Shown here in pieces: positions 8,033 through 15,443 of a DNA stretch of 46,306 nucleotides. Under the pieces are notes generated by a model. That model ran no database searches and had not been told where the DNA came from. It worked only from the letters and a program-made list of their open reading frames with translations. Source of the DNA: Paludibacterium sp. Its GTDB lineage: Bacteria; Pseudomonadota; Gammaproteobacteria; Burkholderiales; Chromobacteriaceae. Position 1 is the first letter of the stretch; the number at the start of each line of letters is the position of its first letter. Where the stretch lies: NCBI RefSeq assembly GCF_019232825.1, contig NZ_JAFAND010000023.1, positions 1-46,306 of the forward strand. Reading direction: 5' to 3'. A program made the translations under genes and the position numbers.

Positions 8033-8671
8033 TTAGAAGTTGCGGATGACGCCGCTCACCGCGTCGGAAATAGCTTTGATGAAGGAGCTGATCTGGCTGA
8101 TGCCGTTGTTGTAGTTGCTCATGTACTGCTGCATCTTGAGCTGGTACTGGGCGGACAGGTTGCTGGCCTGATCGGCGGTGGCAGACAACGCGCTTTGAAT
8201 GCGCGTCATCTGCTCCTTGTCGAGCCCCTTGCCATCGGGATGGCCGATCGACTTCAGATAGTCGTCGATGTTCATCGGACCCTTATCGGTTTGGATCACA
8301 ATGTTGTTGTCGCGGCAGAACTGCAGCACGTCCGGCGGCACGTCTTGCTTGGCATTGGCATCGGTCATATTGGTAATGATGCCGTCCAGGTTGGCCGCCT
8401 GCTCTTTGGCGCCCTCCGCCAGTTTGTTTTGCTGATCCATCTGCTGGCTCACCGTCAAGATCCAGGTGGCGTTGAGATTCACGAAGTGCATCATGGTGTT
8501 GATCATGATGAGCAGCGGGTTGACGACCTGATAGATCACCGGGTTGTGCGTGACCGGCGCGGACGGACTCGGCCCTGGCGCGGGGGCCGGCGAGTTGCCG
8601 TTTTGACCGTACACGTTGGTGTCGTAGTCGACGTAGGGCGGCGGACCGAAGTTGTTGCTGATGGTTGTCAT
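8033..8671 (-). CDS. sseB: Type III translocon filament protein 1, SseB/EspA type
   Basis: This 212-residue protein (SseB about 196, EspA about 192) is predicted to polymerise into the extracellular sheath linking needle and translocon. An N-terminal Pro/Asn-rich, disordered stretch of about 45 residues is longer than usual. It precedes a hydrophobic helix (about 45-70, NPLLIMINTMMHFVNLN). A central segment with DYLKSIGHPDGKGLDK is shared with filament protein 2, and a C-terminal coiled coil ends in SGVIRNF. AGGAG lies before the ATG. It is the second member of a duplicated chaperone-filament module and sits after its own small chaperone gene. Confidence 0.85.
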   Translation of the reverse strand: MTTISNNFGPPPYVDYDTNVYGQNGNSPAPAPGPSPSAPVTHNPVIYQVVNPLLIMINTMMHFVNLNATWILTVSQQMDQQNKLAEGAKEQAANLDGIITNMTDANAKQDVPPDVLQFCRDNNIVIQTDKGPMNIDDYLKSIGHPDGKGLDKEQMTRIQSALSATADQASNLSAQYQLKMQQYMSNYNNGISQISSFIKAISDAVSGVIRNF

Positions 8672-8690
8672 GGCATTCTCCTTTAAGGTG

Positions 8691-9047
8691 TTACAGGAAC
8701 GAGCGACGGATGGCCGAGGCGCTCGTCTTGGGGACGGCGGCGGTCGAAGGCGAGGGGAGTGTCAGCGCCTCCTCGATCACCGCCGGAGGCTGGGATTGCA
8801 CATAGCGCTCCAAGCGTGCGAGCTGCAGCCGCAGGCGCGGCTCGGCTTCTTGCCAGGCGGTTTGCACCACTTGGCTGAGCGTTTGCAGCGCGTCGCGCGC
8901 CTTGGGGTCGTTCTGGGCGCGGGCTTCCAACTGGTGGATTTGCTGTTGCAGTTGTTGCGCGCGCTGCATCTGTTCAGTCAGCTCGGCCTGGGCTTGTTGG
9001 CTCTGCAAAGCGAGTTCGCGCTGCGTCGATTCCGGCGTGTATGTCAT
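8691..9047 (-). CDS. sseA: SseA/CesAB-type filament chaperone 1
   Basis: This 118-residue protein consists mainly of a long Gln/Ala/Leu-rich coiled coil (about residues 8-85), followed by a Ser/Pro/Thr tail ending RRSFL. SseA and CesAB (about 107-108 residues) are small helical chaperones for the filament protein and are encoded beside it, as here. The protein is clearly paralogous to the 100-residue product at 9805-10107: the helix pattern matches and the tails are RRSFL and RRPFF. The ribosome binding site is poor, so expression may depend on coupling or on the palindrome-bearing leader upstream. Confidence 0.75.
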   Translation of the reverse strand: MTYTPESTQRELALQSQQAQAELTEQMQRAQQLQQQIHQLEARAQNDPKARDALQTLSQVVQTAWQEAEPRLRLQLARLERYVQSQPPAVIEEALTLPSPSTAAVPKTSASAIRRSFL

Positions 9048-9071
9048 GGGGTGGAGGCCTTGGGGTCGTTG

Positions 9072-9088
9072 AGCATGACAGTCATGCT
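9072..9088. promoter_or_regulatory. 17-base palindrome in the leader of chaperone gene 1
   Basis: AGCATGACAGTCATGCT is a perfect palindrome around one central base. It ends 25 bases upstream of the chaperone start, inside the 159-base gap between the two chaperone-filament modules. It looks like an operator for a dimeric regulator, possibly marking a second, internal promoter. The regulator is unknown. Confidence 0.5.
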
Positions 9089-9170
9089 AGAGAGCGCTCG
9101 GCGCCGGGGCTGTGGCAATCTGGACGCCTGTTTGGTTTTTTCCTTCGGAGAATTCTTGGTTGTCCGGCGA

Positions 9171-9201
9171 CCCCGGCCGGGCGCCAGGCGTCCGGCCGGG
9201 G
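9171..9201 (-). promoter_or_regulatory. Intercistronic hairpin behind filament gene 2
   Basis: CCCCGGCCGG (9171-9180) pairs perfectly with CCGGCCGGGG (9192-9201). It lies a few bases after the stop codon of filament gene 2, in the same position as the hairpin behind filament gene 1, although the stem sequences differ. No T-run follows on the minus strand. Confidence 0.6.
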
Positions 9202-9206
9202 AGGGC

Positions 9207-9782
9207 TTAGCGCGCGTTGGGCAGCGCGCGCAGAATCGGGTCGGGGATGACCTTGAGCAAATCGCGCAGCAGCATGACGGTTTCCAGCGTTTTGTTCAGA
9301 TAGTGCAGGATCGTGTCCGTCACGCCTGTGCCGGCACTGGCCTTGAGCGCGCTCAGAATGTCTTGCAGCTGCGCCTTATCCAGCCCCTTGCCGTCCGGAT
9401 GGCCGATCGACTTCAGATAGTCCGTTAGCCGTCGCGGGCCGTGCTGGGTTTGGATCGAGATGCCGTTGTCGATCAGGAAAGTCATCGTGTCCGCCGGCAA
9501 GTCTTTGCGCGTTTCCGGTTGGTCCATGCCGGTGAGCATGACATTGAGCAGCGCCTGGTGATTTTTGGCGTCGTACGCCGTGGGCTTGCCAGACAGCAAG
9601 GTGGCGATGCCTTGCAGCACGCGCTTGCCGGTGTCGATTACCGGCACGATGAAGTTGTCGATGATCGTGGTGGCGATCTGCTTGAGCCGCTCGAGCAGCG
9701 TTGGTGACGCCGTCTGTTCCGCGCCTTGGGTGGCGGTTAGCGGTCCCTGTGCGGCGGGGCGAAGGGCGAGAGAGTCGGTCAT
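9207..9782 (-). CDS. sseB: Type III translocon filament protein 2, SseB/EspA type
   Basis: This 191-residue protein has the typical EspA length. It has a polar N-terminus, a helix-rich middle, the segment DYLKSIGHPDGKGLDK shared with filament protein 1, and a C-terminal helical region. Outside that segment the two filament proteins differ considerably, so the duplication is not recent or the copies diverged under selection. AGGA lies 8 bases before the ATG. The gene follows its own chaperone gene (9805-10107). Longer in-frame starts exist, but they run into the chaperone gene and lack a ribosome binding site. Confidence 0.82.
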   Translation of the reverse strand: MTDSLALRPAAQGPLTATQGAEQTASPTLLERLKQIATTIIDNFIVPVIDTGKRVLQGIATLLSGKPTAYDAKNHQALLNVMLTGMDQPETRKDLPADTMTFLIDNGISIQTQHGPRRLTDYLKSIGHPDGKGLDKAQLQDILSALKASAGTGVTDTILHYLNKTLETVMLLRDLLKVIPDPILRALPNAR

Positions 9783-9804
9783 GTGTTTTCCTAGCAGTGG
9801 AAGG

Positions 9805-10107
9805 TTAAAAAAAGGGCCGCCGGTTGGCTCGACGGCCCTGAGCATCCGCAGCGGGGGGCGCCGGCAGGTGTTGCGCCAGCTGTTGCAGCGCGGCCAGCAG
9901 CCGCTTCTGGTTTTGCCCCCAGGGGCCGCGTGTCTGGGCCTCAAGCGCCAGCAGCGCCTGTTGGGCCTGGGGATCGTCTTTGGCGCGTTCCAATAACGCG
10001 TGGATGTGTTGTTTCAACTGCTCCGCCTGGCGCAATTGGGTAATGAGCGCGGCCTGGGTCTGTTCGGCGAGCTGCGTGGCCGAGGGGTGCGCGCGGGACG
10101 ACGGCAT
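9805..10107 (-). CDS. sseA: SseA/CesAB-type filament chaperone 2
   Basis: This 100-residue helical protein has a long coiled coil (about residues 10-72) and a Pro/Ala/Arg tail ending RRPFF. It is the first gene of the translocon operon. It is paralogous to the chaperone at 8691-9047 and similar in size to SseA and CesAB, which keep the filament subunit from polymerising in the cytosol. AGGA precedes the ATG by 8 bases. The operon promoter should lie in 10108-10310, which it shares divergently with the condensin-like pair. Confidence 0.72.
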   Translation of the reverse strand: MPSSRAHPSATQLAEQTQAALITQLRQAEQLKQHIHALLERAKDDPQAQQALLALEAQTRGPWGQNQKRLLAALQQLAQHLPAPPAADAQGRRANRRPFF

Positions 10108-10231
10108 GGAAAATTCCTGTGGTTGGTTGAGTCTGCGGGCAATGCTAAACCAGCCGCTGGCGGCGCCATTTTGGGATTGGTGGCCGGAATTTTGTTTTTT
10201 GGGCCGTTGGCGCCGTTAATCGTGGGTAGAT

Positions 10232-10261
10232 TTGATGGATATTTTTAGACTATGGGATAAT
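10232..10261 (+). promoter_or_regulatory. Candidate promoter of the condensin-like pair
   Basis: TTGATG (10232-10237) and GATAAT (10256-10261) with 18 bases between them face the mksE-like gene. The surrounding gap is AT-rich compared with the genes. It is a pattern match only. Confidence 0.4.
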
Positions 10262-10310
10262 CACAGCCGGATCGGCTGGTCCGACATGATTCCTTTCCGC
10301 TTTGGACTCC

Positions 10311-10982
10311 ATGGATATAGAACTCAAGACGCTTACCGCACGGTTGCTGGCGCACCGCGTGGTGAGCCGCAGTGACCCTTTGGCGCGCCGCGCGCTGCTG
10401 GACGATATTTTCCGCAACGAGCTCGACCGCCGTTTGGCGGAGGTCGGCTTGCGCCTGGTGGAAAACCCGTATGCCGAACATATCGCCGTGGCGCTTTTGC
10501 CGCCGATGATGGAGCCGGTGTTCGGCGCGGATGACAGCTGGATCAACAACAATCTGGGCTTGCCGCGCGACGGGGTGGCGCTGCTGGTGATTCTCTGGGC
10601 GCAGATCATCTTGCCCAAGCGCGAGCGTCAGATCTCCCGCGTCGAGGCCGGACGCGAGAATCAGAGCGACATGTTCGGCGCGCAAAAGCCGGTGGAGACG
10701 GGAGAATCGGTATCGACCGGCGTGTCGGAAGACGCGCTGTACGCCGATTTCGGCAAGGCATTGGGCGGTCGTACCCGTTTTAACGCCAATTTGGGCCGGC
10801 TGGCCAATTTGGGCTTCGTCGTGCGCCGCAACCGCATGCTGCAGGAAGGTCCGATGCTGGATTTGATGATCGATTACAGTCAGATGGCGCCGCGCATTAT
10901 CGAAGGGGCGCTGAGCGACGTGCTGTCGCGCCGCCAGGCGTTGACGCCTGATGCAGCGTCCGACGCGACGGGAGGCCGCTGA
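10311..10982 (+). CDS. MksE/JetB-like kite subunit of an SMC complex
   Basis: This 223-residue protein is predicted to be the small winged-helix (kite) subunit that binds a kleisin and the SMC ATPase. The N-terminal half (about residues 10-110) has the pattern of DUF4194/MksE proteins. A hydrophilic linker is followed by a second winged-helix-like part (about 150-200, with FNANLGRLANLGFVVRR). The gene overlaps the SMC gene by one base (TGATG), as in mksE-mksB and jetB-jetC pairs. The ATG was preferred to a TTG nine bases earlier. No kleisin gene lies upstream, which is unusual. The assignment rests on size, gene order and pattern, not on a search. Confidence 0.6.
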   Translation: MDIELKTLTARLLAHRVVSRSDPLARRALLDDIFRNELDRRLAEVGLRLVENPYAEHIAVALLPPMMEPVFGADDSWINNNLGLPRDGVALLVILWAQIILPKRERQISRVEAGRENQSDMFGAQKPVETGESVSTGVSEDALYADFGKALGGRTRFNANLGRLANLGFVVRRNRMLQEGPMLDLMIDYSQMAPRIIEGALSDVLSRRQALTPDAASDATGGR

Positions 10983-13795
10983 TGTTTCAAATGAAGTCGG
11001 TGGAAATGGTGCACTGGGATTTTTGGCAGCGGCTGTCGGTGCCGCTGGATGCCCAAATCGTCACCATCATCGGGCCGAACGGCTCGGGCAAGACCACGCT
11101 GTTGGACGCGCTGCGCACGCTGTTGGCGATCAAGTGCTCCGGCAAGCGCGATTACAAGCGCTACGTGCGCAACAACCGCGAGGCGTTCGCCTATCTGCGC
11201 GGCGTGGTGGACAATCCGCGCCGCCTGGGCGGCGGGCTGTATCCGACGCCGTTTTTCCCGATCGTGAGCGACACGGTGACGCTGTTGTGCCGTATTCGTA
11301 AACAGGGCGGCGATTGGGTGCGCCATTACGCCATTCTCGACGGGGATGTGGCGCTGGAAGAGGCCGAGGGTCGCGCGCAGTGGCTGGGCGTGCACGAATA
11401 CCGCCGTCAGCTGGAAATGGCCGGATTGACCTCGGCGGTGGCCGAGGTGCTGGCCTTGGAGCAGGGCGATACCGACAAATTGACCGAGTACTCGCCGCGG
11501 CAATTGCTCGATCTGGTGTTTCAGGTGTTCGGCGACAAGGACGTGCTCGACAACTATCAGCGTGCGCGTGACGAGCAGAAGGCGACCGAACTGGAACTGA
11601 CCGCGTTGACGCGCCAGGAGGAGGCGTTGGAGACGCGGGTCGAGACCATGCGTACCCGCGCCAACCGCTATGTCGAATGGCGCCAACTGAACGAACGCGT
11701 GGCGCAGATCCGCGATCAAGCCTTGCCGGTGCTGAGCCACATGGACGCCAAAGCCGGCGTGGGCGGGCTGTGGCGGGATTACCGCGGTCAGCTGCAAGCG
11801 CTGCGCCTGGCGGAAAAAGCGCAGGGAGATAGCCTGGATTTGGTGCGCAAGCTGCAGCAAGCCGAGCAGAGCGCGGCCACGGCCCGCGAGGCGGCGGAAA
11901 CGCGCCGCCAGCATCTGCAGGATGCCTTTATCGCGCACAAGGCCGACGTGGCGGCGGTACAGGGGCAGTTGAAGGAGCGCGACCGGCTGCAGGCGCTTGC
12001 CGGCAAACAGTACGGCGACGACGGGGCCCAGCTGGCGCAGAAGCTTACCGGCTTGCGCGCCGAGACCGAGGCTGTGCGCGACGGGCTGCGCGCCATGCGC
12101 CAGCGCCGCGCCGAGTTGACGCAGCATGTCGAGGCGCTGGAGGTCGGCCGAGGCCGTCAGCCCGACGAGGTGCGCCAGTTCCGCGCCGCGCTGGACGAGG
12201 CGAACATCCGCCACCTCATGCTGTCGGACATCGTCGAGGTGCTGGATGCGGGCTGGCAGGGCGCGGTCGAGGCGCTGCTGCGGCCGTACCGCCATGTGGT
12301 GCTGCTGGAGGACGGCGGCGACCGGCGCGCGGCGTGGGCGCTGGCCGAGCGGCTGCGTTACCGTCATTTTCTGGTGCATGAGCGCGATCAAGCGCCGAAG
12401 GCGCGCGCCGGCAGTTTGCTGGAAGTGGTGCGCTTTTCCGCCGCCGCGCCGGAATGGCTGTATCGCCAGCTGGGCAGCGTCACCAAGGTGGAGAACGTGG
12501 CGGCGGCGGAAAACGTCGACGGCGATTGGATCACCCGCGACGGCTATTTCAAGGAACGCCGCGGCGCGCGCCATATCGGCGTGGCCGCGCACGAGTACGC
12601 TTTTGGCGAGGCGGCGCGCCAGTCGCGCCTGGCTGCCTTGCGCGAGGAAGTGCGCCAGCTCAATCAGCGCATGTTGACCGAGGAGGAGCGTCACGTCGCG
12701 CTCTCGGCCGAGGCGGCGCAATTGGCCGAGTATTTGGGCGGGATGGATGCCATCGCCGCGCTCGACGCCCGCGCGGAGGAATTCGCCGCGTTGGAAACGC
12801 GTTTGGCCGGCTTGAAGGAGGAAGTGGCGCGATTGGGCGGTCAACTGGCCGAGGCGCAGCAGGAAAAGAGCGATGCCGAGGCGCGCCATGGCGATGCCCG
12901 CCTGGCGCATGACCGCGTCTGCCAGCGCGAGCAGGAAGGCCTGACGCAGTTGGCCGCGCTGCGCGCGCAGGTGGAAGGCAGCCGGCGTCAGGTGCGCCGT
13001 CTGTTGGCCGAGCTGCGCGAGGGCGCGGCGAGCTTGCCGCGCGAGCAACTCGCCCCCGAGGCGCTGGCGGCGCTGCTGGACGAATACGACAGCGCGGCCG
13101 ACGCGCGCCATCAGCTCAACTATCTCCAGGAGCGGTTGCAAAGCGGCGACTGGGAAACCGACGAGACCGTGCTGGCGCTCAAGGACAAGCTGGTCGACGA
13201 TCTGACCCAACTGGCCCACGAGCGCCAACGGCGTCAGCAAGAGGTCGACCGCGCGAGCGGCCTCACCGACGACGCGCGCGCGGCCTATATCAACAAGCTG
13301 CGCGCCACGGTGCGCACCTACGGTCAAAACGTCAAGCGATTGGGCGAATTGGCGGGCATCGGCGTCGAGGTCGAATTGCCGAGTCTCGACAACGATGACG
13401 CGGTGCTGGCCCAGGCCGGGTTGGTGCTGCGCTTCAATTTCGACCAGAAGGGCATGATGGGCATGAACGACGGTGAGGCGTCGGGCGGTCAACAGGTGAT
13501 GAAGTCGCTGATTCTGCTCATTGCGCTGATGATGGACGAGGCCAATCCTTCCGGCTTCGTGTTCATCGACGAGCCGTTCGCGCACTTGGATATTTTCAAC
13601 ATCGACCGCGTGGCGGGCTTCCTCAAGGCCACCGAGGCGCAGTATTTGATTACCACACCGAACACGCACAACATCAATATTTTCGCGCCGTCCGAATTGA
13701 CGCTGGCGACGCGCAAAAAACGCCCGGGCGAAGTCTGGGCGCCGCCTATTTTGCAGACGCGGCGCCGCGTCGAGAGCCGGCCGGCCACGGCGTAG
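10982..13795 (+). CDS. MksB-like SMC/condensin ATPase
   Basis: This 937-residue protein has the complete SMC plan. Walker A is GPNGSGKTT at residues 31-39. Two long coiled-coil arms (about 180-400 and 500-790) surround a compact hinge-like domain (about 405-490). The ABC signature SGGQQ lies near 835 and Walker B FVFIDEP near 860, followed by a D-loop HLD. Length matches MksB better than MukB (about 1480) or canonical SMC (about 1180). SMC ATPases entrap and extrude DNA; MksB/JetC relatives act in chromosome organisation or in plasmid defence. Here the kite gene is present, but no kleisin or JetD nuclease is adjacent. A stable pair with crcB 11 bases downstream suggests one transcript. Confidence 0.75.
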   Translation: MFQMKSVEMVHWDFWQRLSVPLDAQIVTIIGPNGSGKTTLLDALRTLLAIKCSGKRDYKRYVRNNREAFAYLRGVVDNPRRLGGGLYPTPFFPIVSDTVTLLCRIRKQGGDWVRHYAILDGDVALEEAEGRAQWLGVHEYRRQLEMAGLTSAVAEVLALEQGDTDKLTEYSPRQLLDLVFQVFGDKDVLDNYQRARDEQKATELELTALTRQEEALETRVETMRTRANRYVEWRQLNERVAQIRDQALPVLSHMDAKAGVGGLWRDYRGQLQALRLAEKAQGDSLDLVRKLQQAEQSAATAREAAETRRQHLQDAFIAHKADVAAVQGQLKERDRLQALAGKQYGDDGAQLAQKLTGLRAETEAVRDGLRAMRQRRAELTQHVEALEVGRGRQPDEVRQFRAALDEANIRHLMLSDIVEVLDAGWQGAVEALLRPYRHVVLLEDGGDRRAAWALAERLRYRHFLVHERDQAPKARAGSLLEVVRFSAAAPEWLYRQLGSVTKVENVAAAENVDGDWITRDGYFKERRGARHIGVAAHEYAFGEAARQSRLAALREEVRQLNQRMLTEEERHVALSAEAAQLAEYLGGMDAIAALDARAEEFAALETRLAGLKEEVARLGGQLAEAQQEKSDAEARHGDARLAHDRVCQREQEGLTQLAALRAQVEGSRRQVRRLLAELREGAASLPREQLAPEALAALLDEYDSAADARHQLNYLQERLQSGDWETDETVLALKDKLVDDLTQLAHERQRRQQEVDRASGLTDDARAAYINKLRATVRTYGQNVKRLGELAGIGVEVELPSLDNDDAVLAQAGLVLRFNFDQKGMMGMNDGEASGGQQVMKSLILLIALMMDEANPSGFVFIDEPFAHLDIFNIDRVAGFLKATEAQYLITTPNTHNINIFAPSELTLATRKKRPGEVWAPPILQTRRRVESRPATA

Positions 13796-13806
13796 GGAGG
13801 AATGGG

Positions 13807-14190
13807 ATGTTTTATTCGATTGCGGCCATCGCCGTCGGTGGTTCGCTCGGCTGCTTGTTGCGCTGGTTCCTGAGCATACAGCTCAATAGCCTATTCCCCA
13901 CGCTGCCGCCGGGCACGCTAGCGGCCAATCTGGTCGGCGGTTATCTGATCGGCGTGGCGGCGGCGTTTTTCGCCGGGCACCCCGAGTTGCCGCCGCAATG
14001 GCGTCTGTTGGTCATCACCGGTTTTCTCGGCGGGTTGACCACGTTTTCCACCTTTTCGGCGGAAACCGCCACGCTATTGCAACAGGGGCGGCTGTTCTGG
14101 GCCTGCGGCGAAATCGCCGTGCATGTCACCGGCTCGTTGCTGATGACCTTGTTGGGCCTGGCGACGGTGCAAGGGCTGCGGTCGCTGTAA
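13807..14190 (+). CDS. crcB: Fluoride channel CrcB/Fluc
   Basis: This 127-residue inner-membrane protein has four predicted membrane helices and exports fluoride as a dual-topology dimer. The motif GGLTTFSTF (about residues 75-83), which carries the family's phenylalanine-lined pore residues, and the NLVGG segment near residue 40 are diagnostic. AGGAATGGG lies before the ATG. The gap to the SMC-like gene is only 11 bases, so no fluoride riboswitch can lie there. Co-transcription with the SMC-like gene is likely. Confidence 0.93.
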   Translation: MFYSIAAIAVGGSLGCLLRWFLSIQLNSLFPTLPPGTLAANLVGGYLIGVAAAFFAGHPELPPQWRLLVITGFLGGLTTFSTFSAETATLLQQGRLFWACGEIAVHVTGSLLMTLLGLATVQGLRSL

Positions 14191-14285
14191 CCGCCAGGCG
14201 ATAGCCATTATGCATTTGTGGTTGCTTTTTGCCGCTGGCGGCGCAAACTGCGCTTATCTCCACAACAGCAAAAAAGGATTGCGCA

Positions 14286-14783
14286 ATGGCTACTGTCACC
14301 CTCAAAGGTAATCCCGTCGACGTGGCGGGCGCGCTGCCCGCCAAGGGCCAAGCGGCGCCCGACTTCCAGCTGACCGCCGCCGACCTGTCCGACGTGTCGC
14401 TCGCGACGTTCGCCGGCAAGAAAAAAATCCTCAATATCTTCCCCAGTGTCGATACGCCGACGTGCGCCACCTCGGTGCGCAAGTTCAACCAGCAGGCGTC
14501 CGGCCGCGACGACACCGTGGTGTTGTGCATTTCGGCCGATTTGCCCTTTGCCCAACAACGCTTCTGCGGCGCCGAGGGACTGGCCAACGTCAAGACGTTG
14601 TCCACCTTCCGCCATCCGGAATTCCTGCAAAGCTACGGCGTGAAACTGGCCCAGGGGCCGCTTGCGGGGTTGTGCGCCCGCGCCGTGGTGGTGCTCGATG
14701 CCGATAATCGCGTGCGTCATGCCGAGCTCGTGTCCGAAATCGCCAACGAACCGGATTACGCCGCGGCGCTGGCCGCGTTGTAA
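14286..14783 (+). CDS. tpx: Thiol peroxidase Tpx
   Basis: This 165-residue atypical 2-Cys peroxiredoxin reduces hydrogen peroxide and lipid hydroperoxides with thioredoxin. The peroxidatic Cys60 lies in the motif [13 protein letters not shown] and the resolving Cys94 in QQRFCG, the exact Tpx spacing. Length and start agree with E. coli Tpx (168). AAAAAGGA lies before the ATG. It follows crcB by 95 bases and is probably separately promoted. Confidence 0.95.
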   Translation: MATVTLKGNPVDVAGALPAKGQAAPDFQLTAADLSDVSLATFAGKKKILNIFPSVDTPTCATSVRKFNQQASGRDDTVVLCISADLPFAQQRFCGAEGLANVKTLSTFRHPEFLQSYGVKLAQGPLAGLCARAVVVLDADNRVRHAELVSEIANEPDYAAALAAL

Positions 14784-14790
14784 TGCCCTG

Positions 14791-14822
14791 GCGCCGCCCG
14801 CGCCGGCATGGCCGGGCGGCGC
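14791..14822 (+). terminator. GC-rich hairpin behind tpx
   Basis: GCGCCGCCCG (14791-14800) and CGGGCGGCGC (14813-14822) form a perfect 10-base stem 7 bases behind the tpx stop. A pyrimidine-rich stretch follows (CTGCCTTCTTCCCGTTTTC) rather than a clean T-run. Confidence 0.5.
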
Positions 14823-15004
14823 ATCTGCCTTCTTCCCGTTTTCTCCGCGTGCCGGCGCTTTGTCGGGCGCGCCAATGCCTGCCGTCGGTGGTGGTTGCGC
14901 CAGGCCGTCATTGAAATCATCGATTGGCCATCCTCGCCGCCGGTGCAGGAACTGGCGCATGCGCGGCGCACTCCTCCGGGTATCGGTCACCCACCCTCAA
15001 TCTC

Positions 15005-15439
15005 ATGGACGCCCTTTCTTATTCCGCTCATGCCCCGCGCGGGCTGGATCTGCTGTTGCGCGAAGCGTTGCTGGCCTTGCATTGCCCGGCAACGAAATTG
15101 ACCAGCTTCGATCACCATTCGGCGGTGGTCATCGCGCTCAAGACGCTGCCTGATATGCGCGTCGCCGTCGTGGACGATCGGTTGTGGATCTGGAGCTGTC
15201 TGCCCGGGGTGACCGAAGCGCAGGTCATGCACGCGGCGGCGGCGGTGCTGGCGCTTTTGTTGCAGCCCATCGACGGCGTGGCCTGCGGCCAATTGAATTT
15301 GGGCCGTGGCGCAAGCGGTTATGAATTGAAAGCCTTGCTCGACGCGGATACGTTGCGCCGAAAAGGACTGCAAGCCGTATTGGGGCAGTTTTACCAGCGG
15401 CTGGCCGATTTTTGTCAAATCCTAGACGTCAGGAAATAA
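15005..15439 (+). CDS. invB: SPI-1-type effector chaperone, InvB/SpaK family
   Basis: This 144-residue acidic cytosolic protein should bind the N-terminus of one or more effectors and present them to a type III ATPase. The segment HHSAVVIALKTLPDMRVAV, followed by the DDRLWIWSCLPGV run, matches InvB/SpaK, which have SHSTIVLDLFALPSICISV and then VWIWAQL. Length (about 135 in InvB) and the closing helix with FYQRLADFC also fit. The ATG was chosen at the conserved N-terminus, although its ribosome binding site is weak. The stop is 4 bases before the effector gene: a classic chaperone-effector pair. SPI-1-type chaperones normally serve an Inv/Spa apparatus, not present in this window. Confidence 0.8.
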   Translation: MDALSYSAHAPRGLDLLLREALLALHCPATKLTSFDHHSAVVIALKTLPDMRVAVVDDRLWIWSCLPGVTEAQVMHAAAAVLALLLQPIDGVACGQLNLGRGASGYELKALLDADTLRRKGLQAVLGQFYQRLADFCQILDVRK

Positions 15440-15443
15440 CGCG

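Noticed and set aside
10880-13669. A 929-codon open frame antisense to the SMC gene
   Set aside because: It mirrors the codon bias of the sense gene (GC-rich third positions), has no ribosome binding site and gives a His/Gln/Arg/Leu-rich product without a fold. The sense protein has all ATPase motifs.
10311-13795. Wadjet defence system
   Set aside because: SMC and kite genes alone do not make Wadjet: no JetA kleisin and no JetD nuclease gene is present on either side.
13796-13806. Fluoride riboswitch upstream of crcB
   Set aside because: Only 11 bases separate crcB from the preceding gene and no riboswitch consensus is seen.
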